Shown here piece after piece: positions 19,840 through 28,638 of a DNA stretch of 64,000 nucleotides. Origin of the DNA: JALYYC01 sp963795805 (GTDB lineage: Bacteria; Chloroflexota; Dormibacteria; CF-121); assembly GCA_963795805.1 (NCBI GenBank), contig CAWCIV010000004.1, forward strand, positions 1,178,001-1,242,000, written 5' to 3'. A program made the position numbers and the translations under genes. The notes below the pieces were generated by a model, which was not told where the DNA came from, did no database searches, and saw only the letters and a program-made list of their open reading frames with translations. How positions within the stretch are numbered: position 1 is the stretch's first letter; the number at the start of each line of letters is the position of its first letter.

Positions 19840-19919
19840 GGCGAGGACCTGATTCGCCCAGCGTGGCGGGAAGGCGCCTCTGTATTCAAACTTTCCTTTG
19901 TTAATATCAGCCCCGTACC

Positions 19920-20279
19920 GTGCTGAGCGACTATCTTCCCCTGCTCATTTTCCTTGCCGCGGTCGTCGTCTTCGGCTTCATCGCGCTCTTCCTTCCGCCC
20001 TGGTTGGCGGGCAGCCGGCCGACCGCCGCGAAGGACCTTCCCTATGAGTCCGGCATCGTGCCCCGCTCGAGCGCGCGCCGCCGGTTCTCGATCACCTATT
20101 ACCTCACCGCGATGCTCTTCATCATCTTTGATGTCGAGGCGATCTTCATCTACCCCTGGGCCGTCATCCTGCGGCAGCTCAGTTGGTTCGGCGTCGCCGA
20201 GATGGGGGTCTTCGTCGCCATCCTGCTGATCGCGTTGATTTACGTCTGGAAGAAGGGGGCGCTCGAATGGGGGAGCTGA
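19920..20279 (+). CDS. nuoA: NADH-quinone oxidoreductase subunit A
   Basis: NuoA is a three-helix membrane subunit at the junction between the peripheral and membrane arms of complex I. The 119-residue product shows the three hydrophobic segments and the conserved loop KDLPYESGI with RRRFSITYYLTAMLFIIFDVE, including the acidic residues in helix 2. The GTG at 19920 is the start. A -10-like TAATAT at 19902-19907 with a weak -35 would start transcription about six bases upstream, giving a nearly leaderless mRNA for the whole operon. The end overlaps nuoB by 13 bases. Confidence 0.95.
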   Translation: MLSDYLPLLIFLAAVVVFGFIALFLPPWLAGSRPTAAKDLPYESGIVPRSSARRRFSITYYLTAMLFIIFDVEAIFIYPWAVILRQLSWFGVAEMGVFVAILLIALIYVWKKGALEWGS

Positions 20280-20803
20280 GCCTTCGCCCGGTGCCCACGC
20301 CGACAGGGCGCGCCGCCGGACCGACGCCCCTCAACGCCCTTGGCGACAACATTCTGACGAGCCAGATCGACAAGGTCATCAACTGGGGCCGCTCCAGCGC
20401 CATCTGGCCGGCGCTCTTCGGGCTGGCCTGCTGCGCGATCGAGATGATGGGGACGGTCGGCCCGCGACATGACCTGTCGCGCTTCGGCTCGGAGCTCTTC
20501 CGGGCCTCCCCCCGCCAGGCTGACCTGATGATCGTGTCCGGCCGGGTCTCGATCAAGATGGCCCCGGTCCTACGCCAAATATATGACCAGATGCCGGAAC
20601 CAAAGTGGGTGATCGCGATGGGTGCCTGCGCCTCCTCAGCCGGCATGTTCAACAACTACGCGATCGTCCAGAGCGTCGATAAGATCGTCCCGGTCGACAT
20701 CTATATTCCGGGCTGCCCCCCCCGTCCCGAGGCGCTGATCGACGCCGTCGTGAAGTTGCAGCGCAGGATTCGCGGCGAGCCGCTGGTCAAGCGTTCCGCT
20801 TGA
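20267..20803 (+). CDS. nuoB: NADH-quinone oxidoreductase subunit B
   Basis: NuoB carries cluster N2, the last iron-sulfur centre before quinone. The ligands are visible: the tandem cysteines in GLACCAIEMMG, a third in MGACASSAGMF and the fourth in YIPGCPPRPEAL. The 178-residue length is normal. I chose ATG 20267, whose product starts MGELSLRPVPTP; a longer frame exists upstream but lies within nuoA. It overlaps nuoA at the start and nuoC at the end, indicating translational coupling. Confidence 0.96.
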   Translation: MGELSLRPVPTPTGRAAGPTPLNALGDNILTSQIDKVINWGRSSAIWPALFGLACCAIEMMGTVGPRHDLSRFGSELFRASPRQADLMIVSGRVSIKMAPVLRQIYDQMPEPKWVIAMGACASSAGMFNNYAIVQSVDKIVPVDIYIPGCPPRPEALIDAVVKLQRRIRGEPLVKRSA

Positions 20804-21348
20804 CGGATACGCATCCGATCCAACCACCGATGAGCGAGAGTGCCGTGAATGCGCTCGTCCTGCGGATCAACTCCGCGTTCCCTGGCGCGCTGCAGGAAAG
20901 CTCGGACTTCCGGGGTGACCTGAGCATCGTCGTCGAATCCAATTCGGTACTGGAGGTGGCCCGCCATCTCAAGCAGGCCGAGGGCTTCGACTACTTCCTG
21001 TATGCCACGGCAGTCGATTGGCCGGCGCGAGAGCCACGCTTCACCGTCGTCTGGGAGGTCCGCTCGCTGGCGAACAAGACGCGGATCCGGATCAAGACGA
21101 CGGCCGCCATGCCCGAGCCGACCGTCCCCAGCATGACGTCGGTCTGGCGCGCCGCTGACTGGCATGAACGCGAGGCCTACGATCTCTTCGGTATCAAGTT
21201 CGCGGGCCATCCGGATCTTCGCCGCATCCTGATGCCGGCCAGCTGGGAAGGCTACCCGCTGCGGAAAGACTACGTCTCGTTCGGGGAGCCGGTCATCTTC
21301 AGCGACCAGAAGCTCGAGGGGTTGGAGCCCGACGCGATCCGTGGCTGA
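20800..21348 (+). CDS. nuoC: NADH-quinone oxidoreductase subunit C
   Basis: The 30-kDa subunit of the peripheral arm is recognised by ADWHEREAYDLFGIKFAGHP and LRRILMPASWEGYPLRKDY near its C-terminus. It is a separate gene here, not fused to nuoD. The start is TTG 20800, overlapping the nuoB stop, or ATG 20830 ten codons downstream; I list the longer form. NuoC docks NuoD and NuoB near the quinone site. The end overlaps nuoD by eight bases. Confidence 0.94.
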   Translation: MTDTHPIQPPMSESAVNALVLRINSAFPGALQESSDFRGDLSIVVESNSVLEVARHLKQAEGFDYFLYATAVDWPAREPRFTVVWEVRSLANKTRIRIKTTAAMPEPTVPSMTSVWRAADWHEREAYDLFGIKFAGHPDLRRILMPASWEGYPLRKDYVSFGEPVIFSDQKLEGLEPDAIRG

Positions 21349-22555
21349 CGTATTTCTCGAGCCCCGGATCCGGGGCGCCGAGGAAGGCGAGTCCGAGTGG
21401 ATGGACCTCAACATGGGCCCGCAGCACCCCAGTACCCACGGCGTGCTCCGCGTCAAGCTGAGGCTCGACGGCGAGGTGGTGAAGGACGCCGATGCGGATA
21501 TCGGCTACCTGCACACAGGCTTTGAAAAGTCCTTCGAGGATAAGACCTATACCCAGGGCATCACGTTCAGCGATCGGATGGACTACCTGGGGCCGCCGAT
21601 CAACAACGTCGGCTTCGTCAGCGCCGTCGAGAAGCTGATGGAGCTCGAGGTCCCGCCGCGCGCCCAGGCGATTCGCGTGATGATGATGGAGCTCGCGCGC
21701 CTCGGCAGCCACGAGCTCTGGCTCGGCACGGCCGGCCTCGATCTCGGCGTCTACTCGGGCTTCTTTTACGCCTGGCGCGATCGCGAGCTGATCCTCGATC
21801 TGAACGAGTTCTACTCCGGCGTCAGGATGATGACCTCGTTCACCCGGGTCGGCGGTGTTGCCTGGGATCTGCCGGACGGCTGGCTGGATCAGCTGCAGCG
21901 CTTCATCGATGTCATGCCGAAGCGGATCGACGACTTCGAGTCGATGTTGACGAACAATCCGATCTGGCTCGAGCGTCTTCGCGGCGTCGGCCCGCTGACC
22001 CGCGACCAGGCGATCGAGGCGGGCGTGACCGGTCCGATGCTTCGCGCTTCCGGCGTCGACTACGACGTTCGCAAGGCGTTTCCCTATTGCGGGTATGAGC
22101 AATATGACTTCGACGTCCCGCTCGGCCAGAACGGTGACTGCTTTGACCGCTACAAGGTCCGCGTGCAGGAGATGCGCGAGAGCCTCAAGATCCTGCAACA
22201 GGCCAAAGACAGTCTGCCGGACGGCCCGTGGCTCACGAATAACCGGAAGGTGGCCCTGCCGCCGCGGACCGAGCTAGCCAAGAGCATGGAGTCAGTCATC
22301 CACCACTTCCGGCTGGTCAGCGAGGGGTTCAAGGGTCCGGTCGGCGACGTCTACAGCTTTGTCGAGAGTCCCCGCGGTGAGCTCGGCTTTTACCTCGTCT
22401 CCGACGGAGCCAACAAACCGTATCGGATGAAGGTCCGACCGCCGTCCTTCTGCAACCTGCAGCCGCTGCGCCAGCTGGTCCAGGGCGTCCTGGTGGCGGA
22501 TGTGATCGCCATCATGGGCAGCATGGACTTCATCCTCGGGGACGTGGACCGCTAA
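21341..22555 (+). CDS. nuoD: NADH-quinone oxidoreductase subunit D
   Basis: The 49-kDa subunit, related to the large subunit of [NiFe] hydrogenases, forms the quinone pocket with NuoB. The 404-residue product shows LNMGPQHPSTHGVLR, the quinone-site loop, then IGYLHTGFEKS, MMMELARLGSHELWLG and the late motif ESPRGELGFYLVSDG. The start is GTG 21341, inside the nuoC end. The length is typical. The hydrogenase metal-binding cysteines are absent, as expected for complex I. Confidence 0.96.
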   Translation: MADVFLEPRIRGAEEGESEWMDLNMGPQHPSTHGVLRVKLRLDGEVVKDADADIGYLHTGFEKSFEDKTYTQGITFSDRMDYLGPPINNVGFVSAVEKLMELEVPPRAQAIRVMMMELARLGSHELWLGTAGLDLGVYSGFFYAWRDRELILDLNEFYSGVRMMTSFTRVGGVAWDLPDGWLDQLQRFIDVMPKRIDDFESMLTNNPIWLERLRGVGPLTRDQAIEAGVTGPMLRASGVDYDVRKAFPYCGYEQYDFDVPLGQNGDCFDRYKVRVQEMRESLKILQQAKDSLPDGPWLTNNRKVALPPRTELAKSMESVIHHFRLVSEGFKGPVGDVYSFVESPRGELGFYLVSDGANKPYRMKVRPPSFCNLQPLRQLVQGVLVADVIAIMGSMDFILGDVDR

Positions 22556-23149
22556 GTGGCGCTGACCCAGGAAACGGCTGAACGAATCCGCGCCTCCGCG
22601 GCGCTCTACCCCTCGAAGCAGTCGGCGATCCTGCCGGCGCTCTGGGCCGTCCAGCACGAGCAGGGATACGTGACCGACGAGGCGATGGGGGAGATCGCCG
22701 AGCATCTTGGGCTGCCGGCATCCCTGATCGAGGCGACCGCGTCTTTTTATTCCATGTTCCTCACCCGGCCCGAGGGCCGGCACGAGGTGGTCATCTGCGT
22801 CAATGCGCCTTGCATGCTGCGCGGCGCCGACGAGATGGCGGCCCACATCGAGCGCAGCCTCGGCGTGCGCAGCGGCCAGACCACCCCGGACGGCGCGATC
22901 ACCTGGCACTCGACGATCGAGTGTCTCGGCGCCTGCGGCGGCGCGCCGATGATGCAGGTCGACCATCGCTTCGAGGAAGACCTGACGCCGGAGAAAGTGG
23001 ACACGATCGTCGAGCGCCTGCGGACAGCTCCCGCCACGCTTGAAGGGGGCAAGGCGCAAAAGGCCGAAGCGGTCGCCCCGGTGAAAGGGGAGAAGGTCCG
23101 GAGCGGTGCCGAAGGCGCACGCCCACGCGGCAAGAAGGCGCAGAAGTAA
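22556..23149 (+). CDS. nuoE: NADH-quinone oxidoreductase subunit E
   Basis: This [2Fe-2S] (N1a) thioredoxin-like subunit of the NADH-oxidising module has the cysteine pairs CVNAPC and CLGAC in the proper order. The N-terminal helices (PALWAVQHEQGYVTDEAMG) and SFYSMFLTRPEGRH are typical. The start is GTG 22556, directly after the nuoD stop. After about residue 160 the protein continues with some 35 residues of Lys/Ala/Gly-rich, probably disordered sequence that is not part of the usual subunit; its role is unknown. The stop overlaps the nuoF ATG. Confidence 0.95.
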   Translation: MALTQETAERIRASAALYPSKQSAILPALWAVQHEQGYVTDEAMGEIAEHLGLPASLIEATASFYSMFLTRPEGRHEVVICVNAPCMLRGADEMAAHIERSLGVRSGQTTPDGAITWHSTIECLGACGGAPMMQVDHRFEEDLTPEKVDTIVERLRTAPATLEGGKAQKAEAVAPVKGEKVRSGAEGARPRGKKAQK

Positions 23150-24435
23150 TGGCGCTGAAGCCGGTTCTGACTCGCGATTTTGCTGTGGAGAACCTTCATC
23201 AGATCAAGGTTTACGAACGCCATGGCGGCTACACGGCGTTCAAGAAGGCGCTTGGGATGCAGCCGGACGATCTTGTCGAGCTGGTGAAGAAGAGCGGGCT
23301 GCGCGGTCGCGGAGGCGCCGGCTTCCCGACCGGTAACAAATGGAGCTTTCTGCCCAAGGGCATGTACCCGCGCTACCTCGTCTGCAATGCCGACGAGAGC
23401 GAGCCCGGCTGCTTCAAGGATCGCTACCTCATCGAGAAAAGCCCACACCAGGTGGTCGAGGGCGTCATGATCGCCGCCTACGCGATCGGCTCGAACCTCG
23501 CGTTCATCTACATCCGAGGCGAGTACCTCCCGCAGTATGAGGCACTTGAGAACGCGATCGACGAGGCGCGCCAGGCTGGCTATCTCGGCAAGAACATTCT
23601 GGGTAAAGGCTACGACCTCGAGGTCATCCTGCACCGGGGTGCGGGCGCCTACATCTGCGGCGAGGAGACGGCGCTGCTGACCTCGCTCGAGGGATACCGG
23701 GGTGAGCCGCGGCTCAAGCCGCCGTTCCCCGCGGTCAAGGGCCTCTACGGCAAGCCAACCGTCGTCAACAACGTCGAGACCGTTTCCAATCTCCCGCACA
23801 TCGTGCTGAATGGGGCCGATTGGTTCAGCGGCATCGGTACCCCGACCGGTAAGGGGACCCGAGTCTGGTGCGTCAGCGGGCACGTCAACAAGCCGGGCAA
23901 CTACGAGGTCGAGAATGGCACCCCGATCCGCGAGCTGATCGAGGTCCACGGCGGCGGCGTTTGGAAGAACCGCAAGCTCAAAGCATTCCAGCCCGGCGGC
24001 GCCTCGATGATGGTGTTGCTGCCCGAGCACCTCGATGTCGCCCTCGATTTCGACGCCATCGCCAAGGCGGGATCGATGGCCGGCGCCGGCGCCATGGTCG
24101 TCATGGACGAGACGACCTGCATGGTGGACGCCGCGCGCCGCTACGTGAAGTTCTTCCAGCATGAGAGTTGCGGCAAGTGCACGCCCTGTCGCGAGGGCAC
24201 CTTTTGGATGGCGAACATTTTCGACACGTTCGAGGCCGGCTCCGCGCGCCAGACCGACATCGACTTACTGCTCGACGTGGGCTACAACATCGACGGCCGC
24301 TCCTTCTGCCCCCTCGGCGATGCCTCCACCTGGTTCCCGCGCAGCGTCATCAAGTATTTCCGCGACGAGTTCGAGCAACACGTCATCGAGAAGGGCTGCC
24401 CTTACAAGAAGGTCGCGCAGGAGGCCGTCGCCTAA
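23149..24435 (+). CDS. nuoF: NADH-quinone oxidoreductase subunit F
   Basis: NuoF binds NADH and FMN and holds cluster N3. The 428-residue product shows the FMN/NADH glycine-rich loop GLRGRGGAGFPTGNKW, then NADESEPGCFKDRYLIE, then GAGAYICGEETALL. The C-terminal SCGKCTPCREG is joined by a fourth Cys in RSFCPLGD for the [4Fe-4S] cluster. It starts at ATG 23149 (TAATG with nuoE) and ends one base into nuoG. All the key residues are present, so the NADH-oxidising site should work. Confidence 0.97.
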   Translation: MALKPVLTRDFAVENLHQIKVYERHGGYTAFKKALGMQPDDLVELVKKSGLRGRGGAGFPTGNKWSFLPKGMYPRYLVCNADESEPGCFKDRYLIEKSPHQVVEGVMIAAYAIGSNLAFIYIRGEYLPQYEALENAIDEARQAGYLGKNILGKGYDLEVILHRGAGAYICGEETALLTSLEGYRGEPRLKPPFPAVKGLYGKPTVVNNVETVSNLPHIVLNGADWFSGIGTPTGKGTRVWCVSGHVNKPGNYEVENGTPIRELIEVHGGGVWKNRKLKAFQPGGASMMVLLPEHLDVALDFDAIAKAGSMAGAGAMVVMDETTCMVDAARRYVKFFQHESCGKCTPCREGTFWMANIFDTFEAGSARQTDIDLLLDVGYNIDGRSFCPLGDASTWFPRSVIKYFRDEFEQHVIEKGCPYKKVAQEAVA

Positions 24436-26315
24436 TGAGCGCCGTGCAGACGGACCAGGTCACGGTCACCGTCGACGGCGTCTCGATAACGGTGCCCAAG
24501 GGCACCCTGATTCTCGATGCCGCCAAGAAAGTCGGGATCGACATCCCGATCTTCTGCTCACACCCCAAGATGGCGCCGGTAGCGGTCTGCCGCATGTGCC
24601 TCGTCGAAGTCGAAAAGATGCCGAAGCTGCAGCCAGCCTGCGCGGTGCAAGTGGCGGAAGGCATGGTCATCCGCACCAAGACCGACCAGGTGGCGAAGTA
24701 CCAGAAAGGCGTCCTCGAGTTCCTGCTGATCAACCATCCGCTCGACTGCCCCATCTGTGACAAGGGTGGCGAATGCCCCTTGCAAGACCAGACCTACCAG
24801 TACGGGCCGGGCGCCAGCCGCTACGTCTACCAGAAGGCGCATTTCGACAAGGCGGTCCCGCTCTCCGACAAGATCGTGCTCGACCGCGAGCGCTGCATCC
24901 TGTGTTGGCGCTGCACCCGCTTCAGCGAGGAGATCTCCGGCGAGCGCGAGCTGGCCCTCATCCAGCGCGGCGTCCATACCATCATCGGGACCTTCAATGA
25001 TGAGCCGGCCCAATCCAACTACCAGGGCAACTGGACCGAGATCTGTCCGGTCGGCGCCCTGACGTCGCGGAAGTATCGCTTCATCAGCAGGCCGTGGGAC
25101 CTCGATCGCACGGCCAGTATCTGCCCCGGCTGCAGCATGGGCTGCAACATTCAGATCGACGCCCGCAGCAACAAGATCGGCCGTTTTCAATCACGGGAGA
25201 ACATCGCGGTCGACGACAGCTGGCTCTGCGACACCGGCCGCTTCAGCCATCCCAACTTTCAGCGCTCAACGCTCGAGCGGCCGCGGGTTCGCCGCGATGG
25301 CAGGCTGGAAGAGGTTTCCTATCCCGAACTGGCTCACTTCGCCGCGGAGGCGATCAAACGAGCGGGCTCACCGATCGCGGCATGGGCGTCGCCCGCGTCG
25401 ACCAACGAGGAGCTCTTTCTGGTCCAGCGGCTGTTCCGAGACGTGCTGCGCTCGCCCCATCTGGACCACCGAACCGTCGCGATCGACGCCACCTCACCGG
25501 ACGACATGACGCTCCCGATCGCGGACATCGAGCACTGCGATCACGTCATTGTGCTCGGTGGCCAGGAAGTGATCGACGCCGCCCCTGTCTTGCACCTCCG
25601 GCTGCTCAAGAGCCAGCGCAAGGGCGTCAAAATCATCAAGGTCGGAAGCGCGGAGGGCAAGGCGGCGCTCGACGCCGTTCCCGCGGAGGCCGTGGCCGTT
25701 GGCATCCTGGCAACCGAGGGGAACCGGTCCCGGGCGATCGCTCTCCAGGAGGCAATCGCGAAGCGGATCAATGGCAGCGTTCGTCGGTTACTCGTCAGCA
25801 TCGGCCCCAACGGCCGTGGCGCCACCGACCTCGGCATCCTCCCGCACGCGGGTCCCGGCTACGCCTCGCTGAACGGGAGCGCAGGGAAAGGCCGGTGGGA
25901 TTGGTCCAATGCCGGCATCAGGGCGCTCTACCTGCACGATCCGAGCCCATTGCACAGTTTTGCGCCGACCGAGGCGGAGGCACTCTGGCTGTCGACCTTG
26001 CCGCTGGTGATCCACCATCGCTTCAAGGCGACGCCGATTGACGATGTCGCCCAGGTGGTCATCCCGGCCCGCGCCTTCGTGGAGAAGGATGGAACGGTGA
26101 CCAACATGGAGGGGCGCGTCCAGCGCATCAGTCGCGCCATCGACGCGGACGCCGTGCGCGACGACTGGCGCGTGATCCAGGACCTCGCCAACCAGCTGGG
26201 CGCGACCTGGACCTACGAGCGCGCCCACGACATCACGAACGACATCGTCCGCGCGCTGCCCGGTTATGAGGTCGTCAATCGCGGTGAGCGTGTGCTCTGG
26301 AGCGGGCGCACGTGA
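24435..26315 (+). CDS. nuoG: NADH-quinone oxidoreductase subunit G
   Basis: The large iron-sulfur subunit has 626 aa from ATG 24435. The N-terminal ferredoxin domain has [2Fe-2S] ligands (CSHPKMAPVAVCRMC, PACA). The His-Cys motif CPICDKGGECPLQD serves N5, and CILCWRC with CPVGAL serves N4. CPGCSMGC with a later Cys (WLCDTG) fits the extra cluster N7. The rest is a shortened molybdopterin oxidoreductase-like domain without cofactor-binding residues, as usual for NuoG. The end overlaps nuoH (GTGA). Confidence 0.94.
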   Translation: MSAVQTDQVTVTVDGVSITVPKGTLILDAAKKVGIDIPIFCSHPKMAPVAVCRMCLVEVEKMPKLQPACAVQVAEGMVIRTKTDQVAKYQKGVLEFLLINHPLDCPICDKGGECPLQDQTYQYGPGASRYVYQKAHFDKAVPLSDKIVLDRERCILCWRCTRFSEEISGERELALIQRGVHTIIGTFNDEPAQSNYQGNWTEICPVGALTSRKYRFISRPWDLDRTASICPGCSMGCNIQIDARSNKIGRFQSRENIAVDDSWLCDTGRFSHPNFQRSTLERPRVRRDGRLEEVSYPELAHFAAEAIKRAGSPIAAWASPASTNEELFLVQRLFRDVLRSPHLDHRTVAIDATSPDDMTLPIADIEHCDHVIVLGGQEVIDAAPVLHLRLLKSQRKGVKIIKVGSAEGKAALDAVPAEAVAVGILATEGNRSRAIALQEAIAKRINGSVRRLLVSIGPNGRGATDLGILPHAGPGYASLNGSAGKGRWDWSNAGIRALYLHDPSPLHSFAPTEAEALWLSTLPLVIHHRFKATPIDDVAQVVIPARAFVEKDGTVTNMEGRVQRISRAIDADAVRDDWRVIQDLANQLGATWTYERAHDITNDIVRALPGYEVVNRGERVLWSGRT

Positions 26316-27319
26316 CCCTCGAGGTCCTGATCGTGACCCTGATCAAGGCCGCGATCGTCATCGGGGCACTGCTGACGGGCTTTGCCTACCTGACCCTCTT
26401 CGAGCGCAAGGTACAGGCCCGCATGCAGCAACGGCCAGGCCCGAACCGGGTGGGTCCCTTCGGCCTCCTCCAGCCGGCCGCCGACGGGCTCAAACTGTTC
26501 TTCAAGTCAGCCAGTGAACCGGCGGGTCGTGATCGATTCCTCTACTTGCTTGCCCCGCTGATCTCAGTCTGCGCGGCGCTGGCGAGCTTTGCCATCATCC
26601 CAATCAGCGGGCCGGGTCCGCTGGTCCTCTTTGGCCATACCATCGGTTGGTACGTGATGAATGTCAATATCGGCGTCCTCTGGTACTTCGCGGTCACATC
26701 GGTCGGCGTCTACGGCATTTTCCTGGCCGGCTACGCCTCGAACAGCAAATACTCGATGCTCGGCGCCCTGCGCTCGTCGGCCCAGATGATCAGCTATGAG
26801 ATGGCGCTCGGCCTCTCGCTCGTCCCGGTGTTCATCCTTGCCGGGTCGGTCAGCATGGTCGACATCGTCAAGGCCCAGCACACCTGGTGGTTCGTGCTCC
26901 CGTTGCTGCCGGCGTTCTTCCTCTACATGATCGCCGGCATTGCCGAGACGAACCGTGCGCCCTTCGATCTACCCGAGGCCGAGACAGAGCTGGTCGCCGG
27001 ATACCACACGGAATACTCGGGGATGCGCTTCGCCCTCTTCTTTATGGCTGAGTACATCAACATGATCATCGTCAGCTCAATCGCGACGATCGTCTTCCTT
27101 GGTGGGTGGTGGGGCCCCTTCGGGATTCTGCCTGGGCCGTGGTGGTTTGTCCTGAAGGTGGTCATGCTCCTCTATGTCTATGTCTGGCTGCGAGCCACCC
27201 TGCCGCGGCTGAGGTATGACCGGCTGATGGCGCTCGGCTGGAAGTCTCTCTTCCCGCTATCGCTGGCGATGATGATGGTCACCGCCGTGGTGGCCGTTGC
27301 CGCCAAGGGAATCTTCTGA
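26312..27319 (+). CDS. nuoH: NADH-quinone oxidoreductase subunit H
   Basis: NuoH is the eight-helix membrane subunit forming the quinone entry channel. The 335-residue product shows RPGPNRVGPFGLLQPAADG in the first loop, ending before KLFFKS, then ETNRAPFDLPEAETELV (ending before AGYHTEYSG) with the conserved acidic residues. The membrane helices are well formed. The start is GTG 26312, overlapping the nuoG stop, and the end overlaps the nuoI start. Nothing odd is seen. Confidence 0.96.
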   Translation: MTLEVLIVTLIKAAIVIGALLTGFAYLTLFERKVQARMQQRPGPNRVGPFGLLQPAADGLKLFFKSASEPAGRDRFLYLLAPLISVCAALASFAIIPISGPGPLVLFGHTIGWYVMNVNIGVLWYFAVTSVGVYGIFLAGYASNSKYSMLGALRSSAQMISYEMALGLSLVPVFILAGSVSMVDIVKAQHTWWFVLPLLPAFFLYMIAGIAETNRAPFDLPEAETELVAGYHTEYSGMRFALFFMAEYINMIIVSSIATIVFLGGWWGPFGILPGPWWFVLKVVMLLYVYVWLRATLPRLRYDRLMALGWKSLFPLSLAMMMVTAVVAVAAKGIF

Positions 27320-27836
27320 TGGCCGGCATCCGAGAGGTGATTACGGGGCCGCTGTACATCGCGAAGGCCATGCTGACGACCTTCAAGCACAACACCAAGC
27401 CGGTCGTCACGATCTCCTATCCCGAGCGGCAGAAGCCGGTCCCGCCTCGCGAGCGCGGCCGCCACATTCTGCACCGCTACGCGGACGGCCTGGAGAAATG
27501 CGTCGGCTGCGAGCTGTGCGCCATCGCCTGTCCGGTCGGCTGCATCGTGGTCGAGGCGGCCGAGAACACGCCCGAGCACCGCGTTTCCCCGGGGAGCGGT
27601 ACGCCAAGCGGTACGAGATCAACCTGCTCCGCTGCATTTACTGCGGCCTGTGCGAGGAAGCCTGCCCCTATGACGCGATCACGATGGGGCCCAGGTACGA
27701 CCTTGCCGATGACCACCCAGACAAATTCATCGCGGTCAAGGAAGACCTGCTCGAGCCCCTCTCCGCCAGCCTGGGCGACACCGCACTGCCGACGGCGGCG
27801 CCATCGGCGCAGAAGGAGCCGCGCAAGTGGTCATAG
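27319..27836 (+). CDS. nuoI: NADH-quinone oxidoreductase subunit I (frameshifted)
   Basis: NuoI carries two [4Fe-4S] clusters (N6a, N6b). The first set (CVGCELCAIACPVGC) is in the frame that starts at ATG 27319; the second (CIYCGLCEEACPYDA) is in the next frame, which ends at 27836. The break is at the CCCC-GGGG run, 27587-27594. One extra G there would give the expected sequence SPGERYAKRYEINLL and a protein of about 172 aa. All other residues are intact and the neighbouring genes are perfect, so a base missed in a homopolymer is more likely than true loss of this essential subunit. The end overlaps nuoJ. Confidence 0.88.
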
Positions 27837-28333
27837 GTTTTGCGTTGCTTGCCGCCTGGGAGTTGGTGACCGCCGCCGGTGTGGTCGCCTTCCGTCGTCC
27901 GATCTACAACGCGCTCTCCCTCGTCGCGAACATGCTGGGTCTGGCGATCCTGTTCCTGATGCTGAACGCGCAGTTCCTCTTCGCGGCGCAGATCATCGTC
28001 TATGCCGGAGCGGTCATGGTGCTCTTCGTCTTCATCATCGCCCTGCTCAATCCGGGCCTCGACCTGACCCTGCGGCGCGGCAGCACGGAGTGGGCCTACG
28101 GCGTGGTCTTCGGGATCGTCTTTGCCGGGTTGTTCGCCGCCCTCCTCTACAACCGCGGTCTCTCGGGACAGACCGGGACCGCGACCCCGGCGGCGATCGC
28201 AACGGCCGGCAACGTCCAGATCGTGGGCGCCGCGCTGTACACGAAGTTCCTGCTTCCCGTCGAAGTGACGTCGATCCTGCTACTGATGGCCGCGGTGGGT
28301 GCCGTGTACCTGGCCATGCGGAAGGCGGAGTAA
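27827..28333 (+). CDS. nuoJ: NADH-quinone oxidoreductase subunit J
   Basis: NuoJ is a five-helix membrane subunit. The 168-residue product shows the usual pattern, with VVAFRRPIYNALSLVANMLG, AQFLFAAQIIVYAGAVMVLF (the segment containing the pi-bulge helix) and a last helix near EVTSILLLMAAVGAVYLAM. The start is GTG 27827 within the end of nuoI, and its stop overlaps the ATG of nuoK. A variable Gly/Ala/Thr-rich loop before the last helix is common in this subunit. Confidence 0.94.
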   Translation: MVIGFALLAAWELVTAAGVVAFRRPIYNALSLVANMLGLAILFLMLNAQFLFAAQIIVYAGAVMVLFVFIIALLNPGLDLTLRRGSTEWAYGVVFGIVFAGLFAALLYNRGLSGQTGTATPAAIATAGNVQIVGAALYTKFLLPVEVTSILLLMAAVGAVYLAMRKAE

Positions 28334-28638
28334 TGGACATTCCCGCATACTCGTTTCTGCTTCTGAGCGGCGCTATGTTCACCCTCGGCGTCATCGGGTT
28401 CCTCGTCCGCCGCAACCCGCTCGTGATTTTCATGTGCATCGAGCTGATGCTGAACGCCGTCAACCTGGCCTTCGCGGCGGAGAGCCGCTATCTCAATTCC
28501 CTCGACGGCGTCGTGTTCGCGTTCCTGGTGATCACCGTCGCCGCCGCCGAGGTCGTCGTCGGCATCGCGATCATCGTGCAGGTCTACCGAGCTGGGCGCG
28601 ACATGGATGTTGACGAGCTCGACCTGATGAAGCAGTGA
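28333..28638 (+). CDS. nuoK: NADH-quinone oxidoreductase subunit K
   Basis: NuoK is a three-helix subunit with two buried glutamates on the proton path. The 101-residue product shows IFMCIELMLNAVNLAF (first Glu) and VVFAFLVITVAAAEVVVGIA (second Glu). The length is exactly that of the family. The ATG at 28333 overlaps the nuoJ stop and its own stop overlaps the nuoL GTG. The open frame extends far upstream only because the nuoI frameshift lies in the same frame. Confidence 0.95.
   Translation: MDIPAYSFLLLSGAMFTLGVIGFLVRRNPLVIFMCIELMLNAVNLAFAAESRYLNSLDGVVFAFLVITVAAAEVVVGIAIIVQVYRAGRDMDVDELDLMKQ

Noticed and set aside
27587..27600. Programmed ribosomal frameshift in nuoI
   Set aside because: No slippery heptamer of the known kind or downstream pseudoknot is evident, and NuoI is not known to use frameshifting; an indel in a homopolymer explains it better.
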